Assembly (NCBI GenBank): GCA_037367405.1 | Contig: JAZKJV010002947.1 | Span: forward strand, 62,001-126,000 | Length of the DNA: 64,000 nt | Source of the DNA: Ottelia alismoides | Taxonomy: Eukaryota; Streptophyta; Magnoliopsida; Alismatales; Hydrocharitaceae | Direction: 5' to 3' | Part shown: positions 34,339 through 46,964 of the stretch, one piece after another | How positions within the stretch are numbered: the first letter of the stretch is position 1 | How the letters are laid out: each line of letters starts with the position of its first letter | Program-made: the position numbers and the translations under genes | Notes under the pieces: model-generated | What the model saw: only the letters and a program-made list of their open reading frames with translations | The model's database searches: none | What the model was told of the DNA's origin: nothing

Positions 34339-36824
34339 CACCAAAACCCCTCTATTCTTCTCTACTTTTTTCCCACCAAATTACAACCGAGAAGTCCATC
34401 TTTTCCCTTCATCTTCATGCAACCAAGCTGCAGCAGCTGCTGTGGGGATTGTTTTCCCTCCATTCAGCCACCTGTGGTGCCCAAGCTATCTGCTGGAGCC
34501 CTGCTGCTACACCATGGATTACAGCTGCTGCTATTGAAGAACAAATTCTGAAGCAAATAACAAGTGCTGGAAGCCCCCAGCCCTTCACTTGTTGCTGTAG
34601 CAAATTTCCAGCAGCATGCAACTGCTACTGGAGCCTCTTCCCTCCTGCTGGAGCTCCAATAAAGTGGAGTTGTCTCCTCCCTCTGCTTCAGCTGAAGCAA
34701 TTGCCCTTTTCCCCATCAATTTTGGTGCTCCTCCAGCCACTTCACTGCTGCTTCCAAGGGAGAAATTGATATTGCTGAAGTCTCCAATTCAACCACTTGC
34801 ATGCATGCATTTGATCTCAAATTTTGAGAACAATAGAGGTACAATCTATCCCTCCTCTTGTTGCAATCCATGTTTTTGTACAACTATCCTCCTTTCATAA
34901 TACAAGTTTAACCACTCTTGCTACCCCTATGTAATTTCTTTTCAACAAAGTGCTAGTTGTTATCTTTGGGAAATTGGCACATTGTCCCTTATTTTGCCTT
35001 TATATCTCACGTTATGTTTAAATTCCTATGAATAGTAACAATCACTACACATTTGAATGCTAGTTCTAAGGATTTGGAACTCCCTCACAAGCATAATTCA
35101 TCTAAATTACCAGTATTATACATAGAGCCTAGAGGCTTACTATTGGACAAAAATAGGGAGTTGATAGTTGTACATCTGTAACAAAAGTAATAGGAAGGGA
35201 AGGAAAAGAAAATTCACCTCATTAAAAACTGATGTTTATTCCAAATGGAGGTTATATTTTCTCCCATTTCTTGATTTCTTGACTCTACCTGTTACCTTGA
35301 ATCTTTTACATAGTTAGATTCTCTATAGCTTCGATAAAAGCTACAGGAAGTTGATTTACCCCCATTTTCAACATGCTTTTGCAATATGTAACAGCTAAAA
35401 GAAAAGCAATTTTATGTTAGTCATGGTGATTCTCTGGCTATGTGTAGCACAATATGATTTAGCACGGGGTAAAATTGCACTAGTAAGAAATGTAAGTTCG
35501 ACAATTTTGGATCAATATGGTTGTTAAAAAAAAGTTGAATTATGATAAGCTCCTGGAGATTTGGCAACTGTAGTCCATTACAGCAATCATCCTTTAGACT
35601 GTTCCCTTGGATGTCTCCATTTAGATTAGTTCCATATTATGATTTTTTTTTACTTAAGATCTTGCTGGATTATAGGTTCTGTGGGGATGCATGGTGTTCT
35701 GACATTGTTGCACCTATCTTAAGTATGAAGTCCTGACATATAGTCCTATACCTACTCATTCCCTACGATGTTGCAAATGTAGAATATAGTTTTAGTTAGG
35801 GTTAATGTTATTAGAATACAAGAGTCTGGTGAGAATGCTTGTGGCCTTAAAAATGTTGAACATGGAATTTTGGTGATTAATGAAAGTTTTGTATTCTTCT
35901 TCGCCATGCCTTTATATTCCTTCACATGATCTGGCATCCATCTTGCTTTTCACTTGTGTGTTAACTGGTAGTGTTAAGCTTGATCTGGGACAGACTTGAT
36001 GTCAGTATGGAACCTTTGATGAATTGTTGTGATAAATGAAGCATAGCACAAACTTGTAGTTTCTCCCTTAATCCAGGCTTGAGAAGTTGACTACATTCTT
36101 TGTTGTATAGTATACTCTAGATAGTAGTGACAAAGAATTGGTGTGACTAACTTTTAGCAGACAATATTATTCCATAAATGGTTGAGTCCAACCAACTGGA
36201 TAAGCATGCTTGCCATCTAGATTGAAGTCTGAGCTTGACAAATTATGCAGTCTTCACTTCAGATTGACAAACTAATTACATAACCCCTTGGGCATGATCA
36301 TGAATATTTTTTTTGACGTATATCGGTTTATATATATTTGAATATGATGAAATCACTAGTGCTTGGTACAGAAACGGCTATTTTTAGTACACTAGTATGA
36401 GCCGAGAGCAACTAAGTTGGAACTTATTTAGTTTTCTCTATTAAGGCAGGATGAAAATAACTTCTCAACAAAAGTGTGAGCTTCCTCAACTTTTAAATTT
36501 TTCCGTTGTTAAGAGTAGCCAATCACTCTCCCACAAAAAGGGACTTTACACTTTACGCTCCTTTGAGTATTTGCAATAACACTTGTGTCCTTATTATACA
36601 CATATCGACACTTCTACACGATCTTCTTACAACTTTATCAGCTGTCACTTGAAGGTATACTAATTTATCAAACTATGGACCGTTCAAATTAAAGCCTAGC
36701 TTTTAAACTATATAACTAGGATCGAGTACTCTGTTACTAGATCAATTGGTCAGTGTAAACTTTAGCTTGATAATGGATGTTGACACCGATTTTGGTTTGA
36801 TAAGAATCAATGATGACAATTAAT

Positions 36825-37310
36825 TGTGCCGGTCATGCTGACCCTTACACCTGACCGTACGAGGGCGCGGTGACCCTCAACTGGGTGGAAGATAGGAAGC
36901 CCAGTTAGGGCAGTGGCCGCTTAGTGCGCTGGTCGAGGATCCCAGTCTTTTTCTCGATTTCTCGTGAGCGCTCGCGGTTTTTACGCCTCTCTGGGATCCA
37001 CAGGTTTTCTTTTAAAGACCAGTTCCACTAACCCTTATTCTTTAGGGTACCTAGGCTGGAGGACCCTTGGTTTTAGTTTTTCGAGCTCGTTAGCCTCCAT
37101 CGGTCGAGCCGGTTTCTCTTTTAGAGTGACTTTTCTGAAGAGTCTCTCTCACCCGTCTCAGTAGCGTAGTTTTGGAGTAGATCTATCCCTCTTTTGGACC
37201 GCACTTCCACTTAAAGGGCAAGACGGAAGAGCCTCTTTTGTAATCTACCTCACCGTTTGAGTTTTGTTTACTTTTCGCCAGCAGACTTGGCGATGCTACA
37301 TCCGAATCAT
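36825..37310 (+). other. Conserved stem-loop module of giant LTR copy B
   Basis: Stems as in copy A: GAGGG...CCCTC, AACTGGGT...GCCCAGTT (one G-U pair where others have G-C), GGATCCCAG...CTGGGATCC, CCGTCTC...AGACGG, CGCCAG...TTGGCG (again a G-U pair). The paired parts are kept while the loops differ. Confidence 0.7.
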
Positions 37311-38177
37311 CCATGTATACATCTGAATCCTCTATAGCTACATCTGAATCAGTTACAGTTGAATTTAGAAAAGTTACGTTTGAGATTGGATTGAGTCACA
37401 AATGAGTTTGGCTAAAGTTGAATTACAGTTGAGTTGGTTACATGGGATCTTGATTCAGTCGAGTTGGTTGCAGTTGAGCGTAGTTTCCATTAAGCTAGTT
37501 ACTGTCCCGCCAGTAATTCCTGACGAAGAGAAAAGACCAGTTTATGAAAATCATCCTCATCAGACTACAAGCTACTACCACAGTTGTTTGAAATAGCTAG
37601 TGGACGTGTTCGGAACTTAGTTAGGATGCATTTTACTCCACCGCATGCCTACAGAGGCACCCCAACCCTAAGGCTTCCTTACTACCTTATAGTCATAGTG
37701 TGAGATCTTACCCAGACCAAGACCACAGACAATCCACTAAGCTTGAGAAAATCAACAAGAAAAGAATCAAAGCCCCAGACCCATCATATACTCTTACTAT
37801 AATCAATCCACAAGATTCATAAACATCATTATAAGCATTTAGTAGAGATAATGATCATATCAAAGACTCATCATTCACATTCTCAAGACCCATCAAACAT
37901 ATATTATAATTAATAGAAAGGAAATGACTTAAATAGGGATCATATAATATTTGTATAAAAATGAGTATTATGGGTAATTAATGTAGGATGAGTAGAATGT
38001 GGCTTTACATACTAAATAACTTGAAAGCCCGTTTCATTGCAAGTAGCTTTAATTTTTAATTGTCAAGCCCAAAAAAATTGCTTTCTTTTGGAGCCACTAA
38101 ATTTCCTGTTATTTCTATTTAATAAGATTTACTCAACATTTGTTGATGTTCTTTTCTCCCTATTCCATGGATTGCAG

Positions 38178-38241
38178 GCAAAATACATGCATCGTTGTAT
38201 TGGGAGAGTTAAACATCAGCTTCTGCAGTTACTATTATCAG
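38178..38241 (+). other. Exon-like block, giant LTR copy B
   Basis: Bounded by TTGCAG/GCAAAA and ATCAG/GTACAC at the place of the 60-72 nt block of copies A, C and D. The inner sequence is diverged and lacks the ATG-x-CC-GGA frame. Confidence 0.35.
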
Positions 38242-38604
38242 GTACACATGCTATAGTTTGTTCAAGATATTATATGCTTTTATTTCTCTTCTGATGAAAT
38301 TGGGATAGATGTATATAATGCAAATTTTGTTGTTACATGTTAACTGTTATGGAAATTTATGCAATATAATTGTGATATATTCTATTTTTGTGGCTTGTTA
38401 GTAATGTGAATGTCGTTCGTAAAAGGAAAAAATTTCCCAAAATTTTAGTACTTTAATGTGATCTTTAGCGAACATGATACTACGGGTGATATGTAAACGG
38501 GTATTCCAGATCTGCAGGAGCGGGCTTCACATAGAATAACACAAAAAATCCAACTTTTAACTGCCAATAAAAATACAAAAGAAAATGACTTTCTTACCTT
38601 GACA

Positions 38605-39571
38605 TCAACGCTTGGATCTGAACTCAGCCAAAAGTGCTAGATGATCAGATGACCACTGAGGAGAAGGAAGTGCGGTATCTTTGCGTAAGTTTCCCTCATC
38701 CAATAGCTCCAACAATGACTCAACCATCAAAGAGTCCGCTGAAAATAAATAACGAGAGAACAAAAATCATTAAAATGTCATAACAGAGGGTGCAACTAGA
38801 ATGGGGGGTATCTTGAAGATTCAAAACAAAAACTCTGGGCAAGGGAGAAAACTTGGTTCGGATTGCACATATAGGTATACCTGTGTAAAATATATAATCA
38901 CAGGTGCCAGTAAAATCCCTGGTAAGGTGGGTGAACAACGGTTCATTTGTAGAGGGGTCCATTCTCCTCTTATTTCTCTCAACATCCATGTCGAATCCCA
39001 AAGTTCGGGAAAATGATGAATATGCACTTACCTATGAGGCAACACAGAAGCATGTTACTAAAAGAACGGACGTGATTTGTGAGATAGATCATCTGCCCAA
39101 TACTGGTATGAAAGAGCATAGAAAGGTATATTAGATACCAAAGGAAGCTTGTGATTCAATTTTGCAGAGGGATACAAGATCCCAAGTGGATCTACCGTCA
39201 AATCAGGATGCATGGGTTCAACCTTCCCCCTTGCAAGAAGCGAATGAGGAGCACTGTAAAAAAATAGTTATTCTACGGAATAAGACAATTATCAACATAG
39301 AAGACATCTTCCGGAAAGAAAACAGAATGAACAAAACGGCGCCCCCTGCCTTCCTGGAACTGAATTAAAATCCCCACAAATAAGCATCGGGATTGCTGTA
39401 CTGGAAGCTATTTTTTCCAAGCCTTTTATAAGAGTATTCACCTGTAAAGGATATAATACAACCAACAATAGATTTGGCATTCTTATCAACAGAAAAAAAG
39501 TCAAGATAAATACTCACCTGCCACAACTTTACATCTTTGAGGTCTTCCTGCACATTTATGTGTGTGTTTGC
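38605..39571 (-). CDS. CCR4: CCR4-type deadenylase, C-terminal exons (last five), continues at 52081-52664
   Basis: Five exons on the minus strand: 39571-39518, 39441-39350, 39253-39139, 39031-38881, 38738-38605. They encode ANTHINVQEDLKDVKLWQ, then the GDFNS motif (CGDFNSVPG), APHSLL and HPDL..DPLGIL, then SAYSSF and MDPSTNEPLF followed by DYIFYT, and finally ALPSPQWSSDHLALLAEF and a TGA stop. This is the C-terminal half of the endonuclease/exonuclease/phosphatase domain of plant CCR4 (CNOT6-like) subunits of the CCR4-NOT complex, which shorten mRNA poly(A) tails; GDFNS and SDH hold catalytic Asp, Asn and His. All junctions keep frame. The 39350/39349 donor is GC, not GT; the others are GT-AG. 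Transcript polarity runs toward 38605, and giant LTR copy B starts 73 bp later. Confidence 0.93.
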
Positions 39572-41048
39572 CTGCAACAAACCAACCAAGTTATCATGAT
39601 GAGTAATCGACTGCATGAGGAGAAGTCGAATGTCTGGCTGGTTAATGGATTATATATTTTAAGTGTTTAGAGTTGTTAGTTCTGTGTCAAGGAAACTGTA
39701 AAATTTAAACAAAGAACATACAATACCGACCAAAAAAACAAATGAAAAAGTATCCCTCAATGGATATACACCATGTTCAAATGAATTTCATATATGATTT
39801 TTCAACCATTAGACTGGCAGGATTTGGGGAGGAGAGAGGTCCAATTTCACAATAAAAGGCACTTCCCTTTACCTGGTATTTCTAAACAAGGATTCACACA
39901 GGAAAAACCACACAGCCAGTTAGGAACTCTCAGGAACAACAATTCCATTGGACCACCCTTTTGAACTCTCAGGAATATCTATTCCATAGTGACTATCTAT
40001 TGACCATACCTGGGATAAATAAAACCAGAATTGGGGATAACCAGCAAAAACTTGCTTCAAGACATCATTGGCATGACTGCAACAGTCAGAAAGCGATTTA
40101 TTTGAAAGCTAGTAATTAATTAACTAACATGTTTAACCATGCCAGTCAATTTAGAGTCCTAGGAAGCATGAATTCCAGCAATAACAAATGTTCACATGTT
40201 ACACCAATTTCATTTTCTCAACACTTGAGTTAGAGTAATCAAAATTTGTGCGCTCTGTATTCTCATTGATATCTGAAGTAGAGATAAACGTACATCAATC
40301 ATAATATCAAAACTTGTATTTACATGGATTAAGATGGTCCGAATTGTTAGCATCTTAGAATTTTCTTATGACTATGTTCTAAATTTGTTTCGTAGCATGA
40401 TTGACTTTTCAAGAAGAAAAGACGGTGAAAAAACAAAAAAATACAGAAAAAACATTAAATCAAAGCAAAGTAGCGTGATTCGAAACATACAACTTCAGAC
40501 TCAAAACCTGAAGCTTGGAGAAGATTTGAAGTCTTTGGAGGTCAAGCACAAGTACATAAGACATAGGGACATTACATAGTTTTTATTTATGCCGATAATG
40601 GTAATTATAGATTTTGCATATTCTTGATCAACAAGGAAAAATAATAATTCAGAATCATCAAAGTTGACGATTCAATTTTGGGTGACCCGATCTATCAGCT
40701 CTGACTTTTGTTTACGACATGATTGTTCAACTTGACATCAAGATTAATCACCCACTTATCAATCTATCTTTGATTATAATCAATCAACTTATGATCGATC
40801 AATATTCAATTCAACCTCAACGGCCATCCAATGTTTGAAAATCGATCGATCAAAATATCATTGACATGATCGATCACTTTCACAGTGATGGTCAATCAAC
40901 ACTATACACTTGATCGGTCAAGATATGCTTTTGGATTTTCTAGACATTGGGATTTTCGATTTTACTACCCAACAATAAATGAGTTCATGATGTCTCTATT
41001 GACCCTAAACTATAAATACCACCTTAATGGTCTTTTGAAAGACATATG
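39572..41048. other. Intron sequence of the CCR4-like gene, left part
   Basis: AT-rich intronic DNA between exon 39518-39571 and the copia LTR. A plus-strand frame at 40334-40579 is lysine-rich and low complexity, not a convincing gene. 40640-40930 is dense in GATCGATCA units on both strands, an irregular palindromic repeat. Confidence 0.5.
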
Positions 41049-41268
41049 TGAAAGAATGATAAGAAAAGATGATTCGTTGTTTATTCAAGAGATCTAGGAG
41101 TCCTTATATAGGACTAAATCCTAGAGGGCTCAAAGGAGAATATTCTATAGAATATGCTCTATAGAATATTCTCTTAACAAATAGCCACATACAATATTCT
41201 GTTAACATAAAAGCCCTCATGGGGTTACAATATAATATGAAGAAAGAAATCTTCTGCAATCTCTAACA
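41049..41268 (-). repeat. Copia 3' LTR, about 220 bp
   Basis: On the minus strand starts TGTTAGAGATTGC at 41268 directly after polypurine tract TTGAGGGGGAG (rc of 41269-41279) and ends TTTCACA near 41049. Contains the inverted block AATATTCTATAGAGCATATT and CTATATAAGGACTCC as TATA. The left edge is uncertain by two bases and the matching 5' LTR is missing. Confidence 0.7.
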
Positions 41269-41279
41269 CTCCCCCTCAA

Positions 41280-43520
41280 GTTGGAGCATATCCATCGATC
41301 ATACCCAACTTGGAAGATATCCAGGAAAGGCGCTTCTTTGATAAGGCCTTGTGAATATATCTACAAGCTGAAGGTCTGTTGAGATATGTGGTGTAGAAAT
41401 CTTGCCTTCTCGTACAGCATCACGAACAAAATGACAGTCGATCTCAATGTGTATGGTTCTCTCATAGAACACAGCATTTGTAGCAATATAAGTGGCAGAT
41501 TTGTTATCACAATATAGAGGAACAGTAGTAGTGATAGCAATATTGAGTTCTTGCAAAAGAGACAGTGACCAGGTAATTTAGCATGTGGCTTGGGCCATTA
41601 CCCTATATTATGCCTCTGCATTGGATCGAGAAACCATCGTTTGTTTCTTGATCCTCCAACTAATAAGGTTACCTCCTACCATCATCGCATAGCCCGTCGT
41701 AGAACGACGATCCTCAGTTGAGCTTGCATAATCAGCATCAGCATAACCAGCAACCTTAGTGTATCCATTTGCCCCATAGAATAGACCACGTCCAGGGGAT
41801 TCCTTCAGGTAGCGAAGGATCTGAAGAACATCTTGCCAGTGGTTGTAGCATGGTTTCTCCATGTATTGGCTAGCTCTGTTCACAGCATATGATATGTCTA
41901 GCCAAGTAAAAGTAAGGTACAGAAGTTTGCCAACCAGGCTTCTGTATCTTGTCTCTTCAAAGGTAGGATCATCTGGTCTAGAATGTTTCTTTGGTTCTGC
42001 AGGTATGCCAGAGGGCTTGCACCCAAGTAGTCCTGCCTCAGTCAGTATATCTAAGCAGTACTTTCTCTGTGACATATGAAGCCCCTTTCTTGGTGCGTAA
42101 GACCTCTATACCCAGAAAATAACGAAGTTGCCCCAGATCCTTGGTGACAAAACCTTTTGCAGAAAAGTATTCACTTCTAGCACTCCTTTATCATCGTCAC
42201 CTGAAACAACCATGTCATCCACATACAGAGCTAATATGATAGCATCTGTTAATCGTTTTCTGACAAAGACAGAATGGTCAGATGTAGTTCTCTGAAAGTC
42301 AGGAGTGCTAATCTCTGAATTAAGTCTGTCAAACCATGCCCTCAGACTTTGCTTTAGACCATAAATTGCTTTCCGAAATCGGCAAACATACTCCCCCTCG
42401 ACTTCGTAACCTGGGGATTGCATCATTTAAACCTCTTCCTCAAGGTCACCATATAGAAATGCATCATCCAGTTGAAAAATAGGCCAACCTTTGTTTACGG
42501 CTACAGATACGATAGTGCGGATAGACCCCATCTTGGCAACAGGTGAAGTGGTCTCGAAGTAATCAACTCCATATGTCTGTGTAAAGCCTTTTGCCACAAG
42601 TCTTTCTTTCAATCTGTCAATAAAACTATATGGAGAATATTTCGTAGTAAATACCCATCTGCAGGCAACATGCCTAACACCTTGGAGACACTGAACTAGA
42701 TCCCATGTTCCTCTGGAATTGAGAGCATCCATTTCTTCATTCATAGCTTGTCGTCACCCGTGGTCCTGCAATGCACTATGATAATCTCTTGGAACAGATA
42801 TTGTCATAAGAGCATCTGCATATCTTTTATCAGAACATGATAGGCTATCAGTGGACGTGAAATTAGACATAGGATGAATAGTGCATTGCCTCTTTGTTCT
42901 GCGTAGGGCAATGGGAAGCTCTTGAGGATCATCCGGGGTAGTGTTGGTGGGGGCACTTGAAGATGGCATATTTTCATGCAACAAAGGAACAGGTAGAGAG
43001 ACAGGAACAAGAGGGGACACATGTTTTCTTTTATACACAATTGGTGGAGGAGGAAGTTCTAATGGTATGTCAGACACATCTTGATTAAAGAAGCGATTTT
43101 GTTCAAAAAAGGTGACATTAGCTGATATATAATAGCGTTTACTACAAGGATCATAGCATCTATACCCTTTCTTTGTTAGGGAATAACCCAGAAAAACATA
43201 TTTAATTGCACGTGACGATAATTTGTCTGCAGTATGAAAGTTGTGAACAAAGGCGGTGCATCCAAAAATCCGCAGAGGTAGAGAAAATGGTGAGTCATTT
43301 GGATACAATAAGGTGAAGGGTGTGGACCCATTTAGGGAGACAGAGAGAACTATGTTGATAAGATGGACAGCAGTGAGAATAGCATTTCCCCCAATAAGTT
43401 TTGGGGACCTTCATTTGGGTAAGAAGAGAGCGGGCAACGTCGAGGAGATGTCGAAGTTTCCTTTCGGGCCTGCCAACCAAGTACCGATTGCCGACTTCTG
43501 CAACCTTGGGAGAAGTGCAA
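41280..43520 (-). pseudogene. 5'-truncated copia pol in the CCR4-like intron
   Basis: Minus-strand order: integrase (43531-43350; RHLLDVARSLL), integrase C-terminus (43308-42754; SPFSLPLRIFGCTAFVH, SRAIKYVFLGYS), RT (42744-42106; [54 protein letters not shown]), then SQRKYCLDILTEAGLLGCKP (42075), and RNase H (GYADADYASSTEDRRSTTGY; PLYCDNKSATYIA, 41556-41299). It breaks off at about 43520 inside integrase next to the LINE. Catalytic YVDD is intact but stops and frameshifts occur. The protein differs clearly from the 55.5 kb copia, so it is another family. Confidence 0.88.
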
Positions 43521-43609
43521 ACGCAATTCAAACAAAGTACTTCTCTTCCTTTTCTTTTTCGATCATCTTCTTTTTCTCACTTTTTCATTTTTTTTCCTTT
43601 TGTAATCCC

Positions 43610-44330
43610 CATGTCTTTTTTAGCATAAACATCTACAAGAGACAAAATGGGTTGAAAAGAAAGCAAGGGAGATCGAGAAGACATACGTTAAACTTTGGTA
43701 TTCAGGTAAAGAGGACAAAAATGGTGTTGGAGTGGTTGTTCATAAGGATTTGAAGGATTGTGTAGTTGATGTGCAAAGATCTGAGGACTGGATTAGATTG
43801 GTAAAAGTAATGCTCGAAGAATAAATTCTGAATATCATCTAAGTTTATGCACCATAAATTGGTTTAAATGATAGGATTAAACGAGCTTTTTGGGAGGATT
43901 TGGATAAGATTATGCAAGGAAACCCACAAAAAGAGATGATTTTCCTACGTGATCTTAATGGACATGTGGGAACTGATGCTTCAGGGTATGCCAGTGTTCA
44001 TGGAGGGCATAGCTTCGAGGATAGAAATGAAGAGGGAAAAGTCATTCTGGATTTTGTAATAGCTTATGATCTTAACATTGCAAATACTCTCTTCAAGAAG
44101 AGGGATGAGCATTTAATTACTTCTAAGAGTGGCCCGATTAGAACACAGATAGACTACTTTGCGTTGAGAAGAATAGATTAGTTATATTGCAAAGACTGCA
44201 AAGTAATCTCAGGAGAGAGCTTGACCACCCAACATCACTTGTTAGTCATGGAAGTGCAAATAAATGGGCTAATAAAGAAAATGACAATTTTCAAGATTAT
44301 TAGAACTAGATGGTAGAATCTTCAATTGAA
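43610..44330 (+). pseudogene. LINE endonuclease domain, decayed
   Basis: Plus strand: LQETKWVEKKAREIEK (43640), KLWYSGKEDKNGVGVVVHKD (43693), DCVVDVQRSEDWIRL, then FWEDLDKIMQGNPQKEMIFL, DLNGHVGTDASGY, EEGKVILDFVIAYDLNIANT, LITSKSGPIRTQIDYFALR. These are the apurinic-type endonuclease blocks (DLNGHVG, and QIDY near the end) of plant RTE/L1-like non-LTR retrotransposons. Stops at about 43824, 43842, 43857 and 44179 break it. Upstream 43521-43610 is a T-rich seam with the copia fragment. Confidence 0.85.
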
Positions 44331-46326
44331 GCAAGCAAGCTTCAGGGAGAAAGTTTTAGAAGACTTATCTTGGGATTATAACAGAAGTTCTAATGAGATG
44401 TGGGAGACGGTAGCATCTTGTATCCAAAGAGAAGACAAAGAGATGCTAGACGAGTCAAAGGGAGGAGCTCTAGGCCAAAAGGAGGCTTGGTAGTGGAGTG
44501 GAGGGGTGCAAGAATAGCTCAAAATTAAAAGAGCTTGCTTAAAGCTATGTCTAAGGATAGAACAGATGAAATTGTCACAAACTACAAAATAGTTAAGAAG
44601 GAAGCAAAGAAGGCAGTAAGCGAAGCTAAGTCAAAAGATTATGAAGTTTTGTACAAAAATCTCGAATCTAAGGAGGGTCAGAAGGATATATTCAGGCTGG
44701 CTAAAGCAATAGAAAGAAAGACCAAAGATCTTTCTCAAGTGAGATGCAATAAGGAAGAGGAAGATCACGTATTGGTTACTCAAAAGGATATAGAGACTAG
44801 ATGGAAGCAAGACCTCCATAAACTTTTCATTGGGGAATGAAATAGAGAGATCACTCTGAGACTAGCTAGCAGTGAAAGTTACTTAAATCGTGCAAGCTAC
44901 AGACGAATACAAAGGAAGGAAGTAGAGGAGGCTTTGAAGCCTTGAAGGTTATGAGACATGGGAAAGGTATAGGACCTGATGACATTCCTATAGAAGTTTC
45001 GAGAGTTTTAGGTGAGCATGGTTTGACTTAGCTTACAAATTTTTTCAATGTTATTTGATGAAGCAAGAAAATACATGAAGAATGGAGGAGAAGCATCATG
45101 GTGCCTCTTTATCAGAACAAAGGAGACATTTAAAATTGTTCAAATTATAGAGGCATCAAGTTGATGAGTCACACTATGAAAATTTGGGAACGTGTGATCG
45201 AAAGAAGGTTGAAGCAAGCTTCCAAAGTAAAAGAAAATCAATTCGGATTCATGTCAGGTCGCTCAACTATTGAAGCCATCCACTTGCTGCGGAGAACAAT
45301 GGAGATTTACAGAGCTAAAAGGAAGAACCTCCGTATGATTTTTATTGATTTAGAGAAGGCTTATGACTCTGTCCCACGAGAGATATTGTGGAGAGTGTTG
45401 GAGAAGAGACAAGTGCATATCTTATACATTAACCTCGTAAAAGATATGTATGATAGAGCTTCATCTTGTGTAATAATACAATCTGGGAAGACTGACTATT
45501 TTGACATCAATACTGCTCTGCATCAAGGTTCAACTGAGTCCAGTCCTTTTTACTTTGATTATGGACGAGTTGACAAGTCACATTCAGAATGAGATACCTC
45601 AGAGTAATTATTCGTCGATGATATTATGTTGATTGATGAGACTAGCGATGGAGTAAATGAGAAGCTTGAGGTCTAGAGACATGCTTTGGAGACTAAAGGA
45701 TTTCGTATAAGTAGGACTAAGATTGATATATGGAGTGTACTTTTGATGGAAGTAACGGTGAAGGAATCGATGTTAAGATTGGCGATGATAACATTCAGAA
45801 GAGTGATTCTTTTAGATATTTGGGATCTATTTTGCAACATGATGGAGAAATTGATGGAGATGTTACAAATAGAATAAACGCAGGTTGGCTGAAGTGGAGA
45901 GGAGTCTCTATTGTTCTCTATGATAAGAAAATTCCTTTGAAAATCAAAGGAAAGTTTTACAAAGCAGTTGTGAGAACTGCTATACTCTATGGATCTGAAT
46001 GTTGACATGTGAACTATATACATGTGCAGAGAATGGCAGTAGCAGAAATGAAGATGCTAAGATGGATGTGTTGACACACGTAAAGATCGGATTCGGAATG
46101 ATGCCATCAGAATGAAAGTGGGTATAGTTCTGATAGAAGATAAGATGCGGGAAAATTGCTTAAGGTGATTTGGCCATTTGCAAAGGAGGTCAGTTGATGC
46201 ACCGATGAGGAGATGTGAGTTTGGGAATTTTGAACCAACTAAAAGAGGGCGTGGAAGGCCCAAGAAGTGTTGGAATGAGACTATATGAAGGAATCTTACT
46301 TTTTTGGTCTAAGCCCGAGAATGACC
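44331..46326 (+). pseudogene. LINE reverse transcriptase and C-terminal region, decayed
   Basis: Continues from the endonuclease: KKAVSEAKSKDYEVLYKNLE (44600), VTQKDIETRWKQ (44774), then RT blocks MKIWERVIERRLKQ, QFGFMSGRSTIEAIHLLRR, IFIDLEKAYDSVPREILW (45337), LHQGSTESSPF (45520), a shifted DD motif near 45615 (DDIMLIDET), YLGSILQHDGEIDGDV (45815), and RINAGWLKWR (45870). It ends at the target duplication TGACC where giant LTR copy C enters; the last codons of the LINE and its 3' tail are at 50659. Confidence 0.85.
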
Positions 46327-46956
46327 TGTAACATCCGGTTTCCAATCAACCCGAACTCGACCCAGCTTGGGTCCGATTAACCCAATAAAGTTATTGATCA
46401 ATGCCAAACAACCTAAAACGATCAATTTATTCTGAATCAAAAGTTGTCCGGACGAAATCGACCAAAAAAATCGGTCGCTTCGTAATGCGCGCCGCGAAAA
46501 AGCCGCGACGCAAATTCGGAAACCGCAAAATGAACCGAGACCGTCATTACATCCGATTCGACGATACCAGACCAACGGAATCGACCGTTCGTCAATCGGA
46601 GGTCGTTTGATATTTTTAAATCACAAAATTTAATCTTAAACAAAAACCGTATCCGAAAATTTCGGGTATTCAAAACCCGATCGAAAGTATCTCAACATTA
46701 TACTCATTTCGATCGTCGTTCAGAGACGATCACAACGAGATATTGTATGTCGAAATCCGACACTCAAGGTGCGCGTACGATAGATTTTAAGAATATCTCA
46801 AATAAAGAGTCTTATAAAAAATTAAATTAATAAAAAATAAAAATAGTAGACTGACAGCTCGGCTACAACCATTTTCAGCCCCCTTGGTTATTTCCCTTCC
46901 TCCACTTGGGCCATTCCTCCTTTCCACTTGGCCGTAATTAGACCCCCTTCTCTTGT

Positions 46957-46964
46957 CTATATAA
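46957..46964 (+). promoter_or_regulatory. TATA box of giant LTR copy C
   Basis: GTCTATATAACTGC about 631 bp into the LTR. Confidence 0.7.

Larger units (their letters stand above)
33691..38531 (+). mobile_element. Giant LTR family, copy B (solo, 4841 bp)
   Basis: Starts TGTAACATCCGGATC and ends GGGCTTCACA, with a perfect 5 bp target duplication TAGAA (33686-33690 and 38532-38536). Family landmarks: U3 palindrome TTGATCGTC...GACGGTCAA, TATA box 34331-34337, pyrimidine-rich leader with CTGCTGC runs, donor-like GAG/GTACAATC at 34839, AT-rich middle (35000-36800, no gene), structured module 36825-37310, exon-like block 38178-38241. The most diverged of the four complete copies. It ends 73 bp past the CCR4-like stop codon, antisense to that gene, so it sits in or next to the gene's 3' UTR. 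Confidence 0.9.

Noticed and set aside
34219..34900. Cys/Leu-rich plus-strand frames of about 100 codons in LTR copy B
   Set aside because: They lie in the CTGCTGC-rich leader after the TATA box, and the frames are not shared by copies A, C and D.
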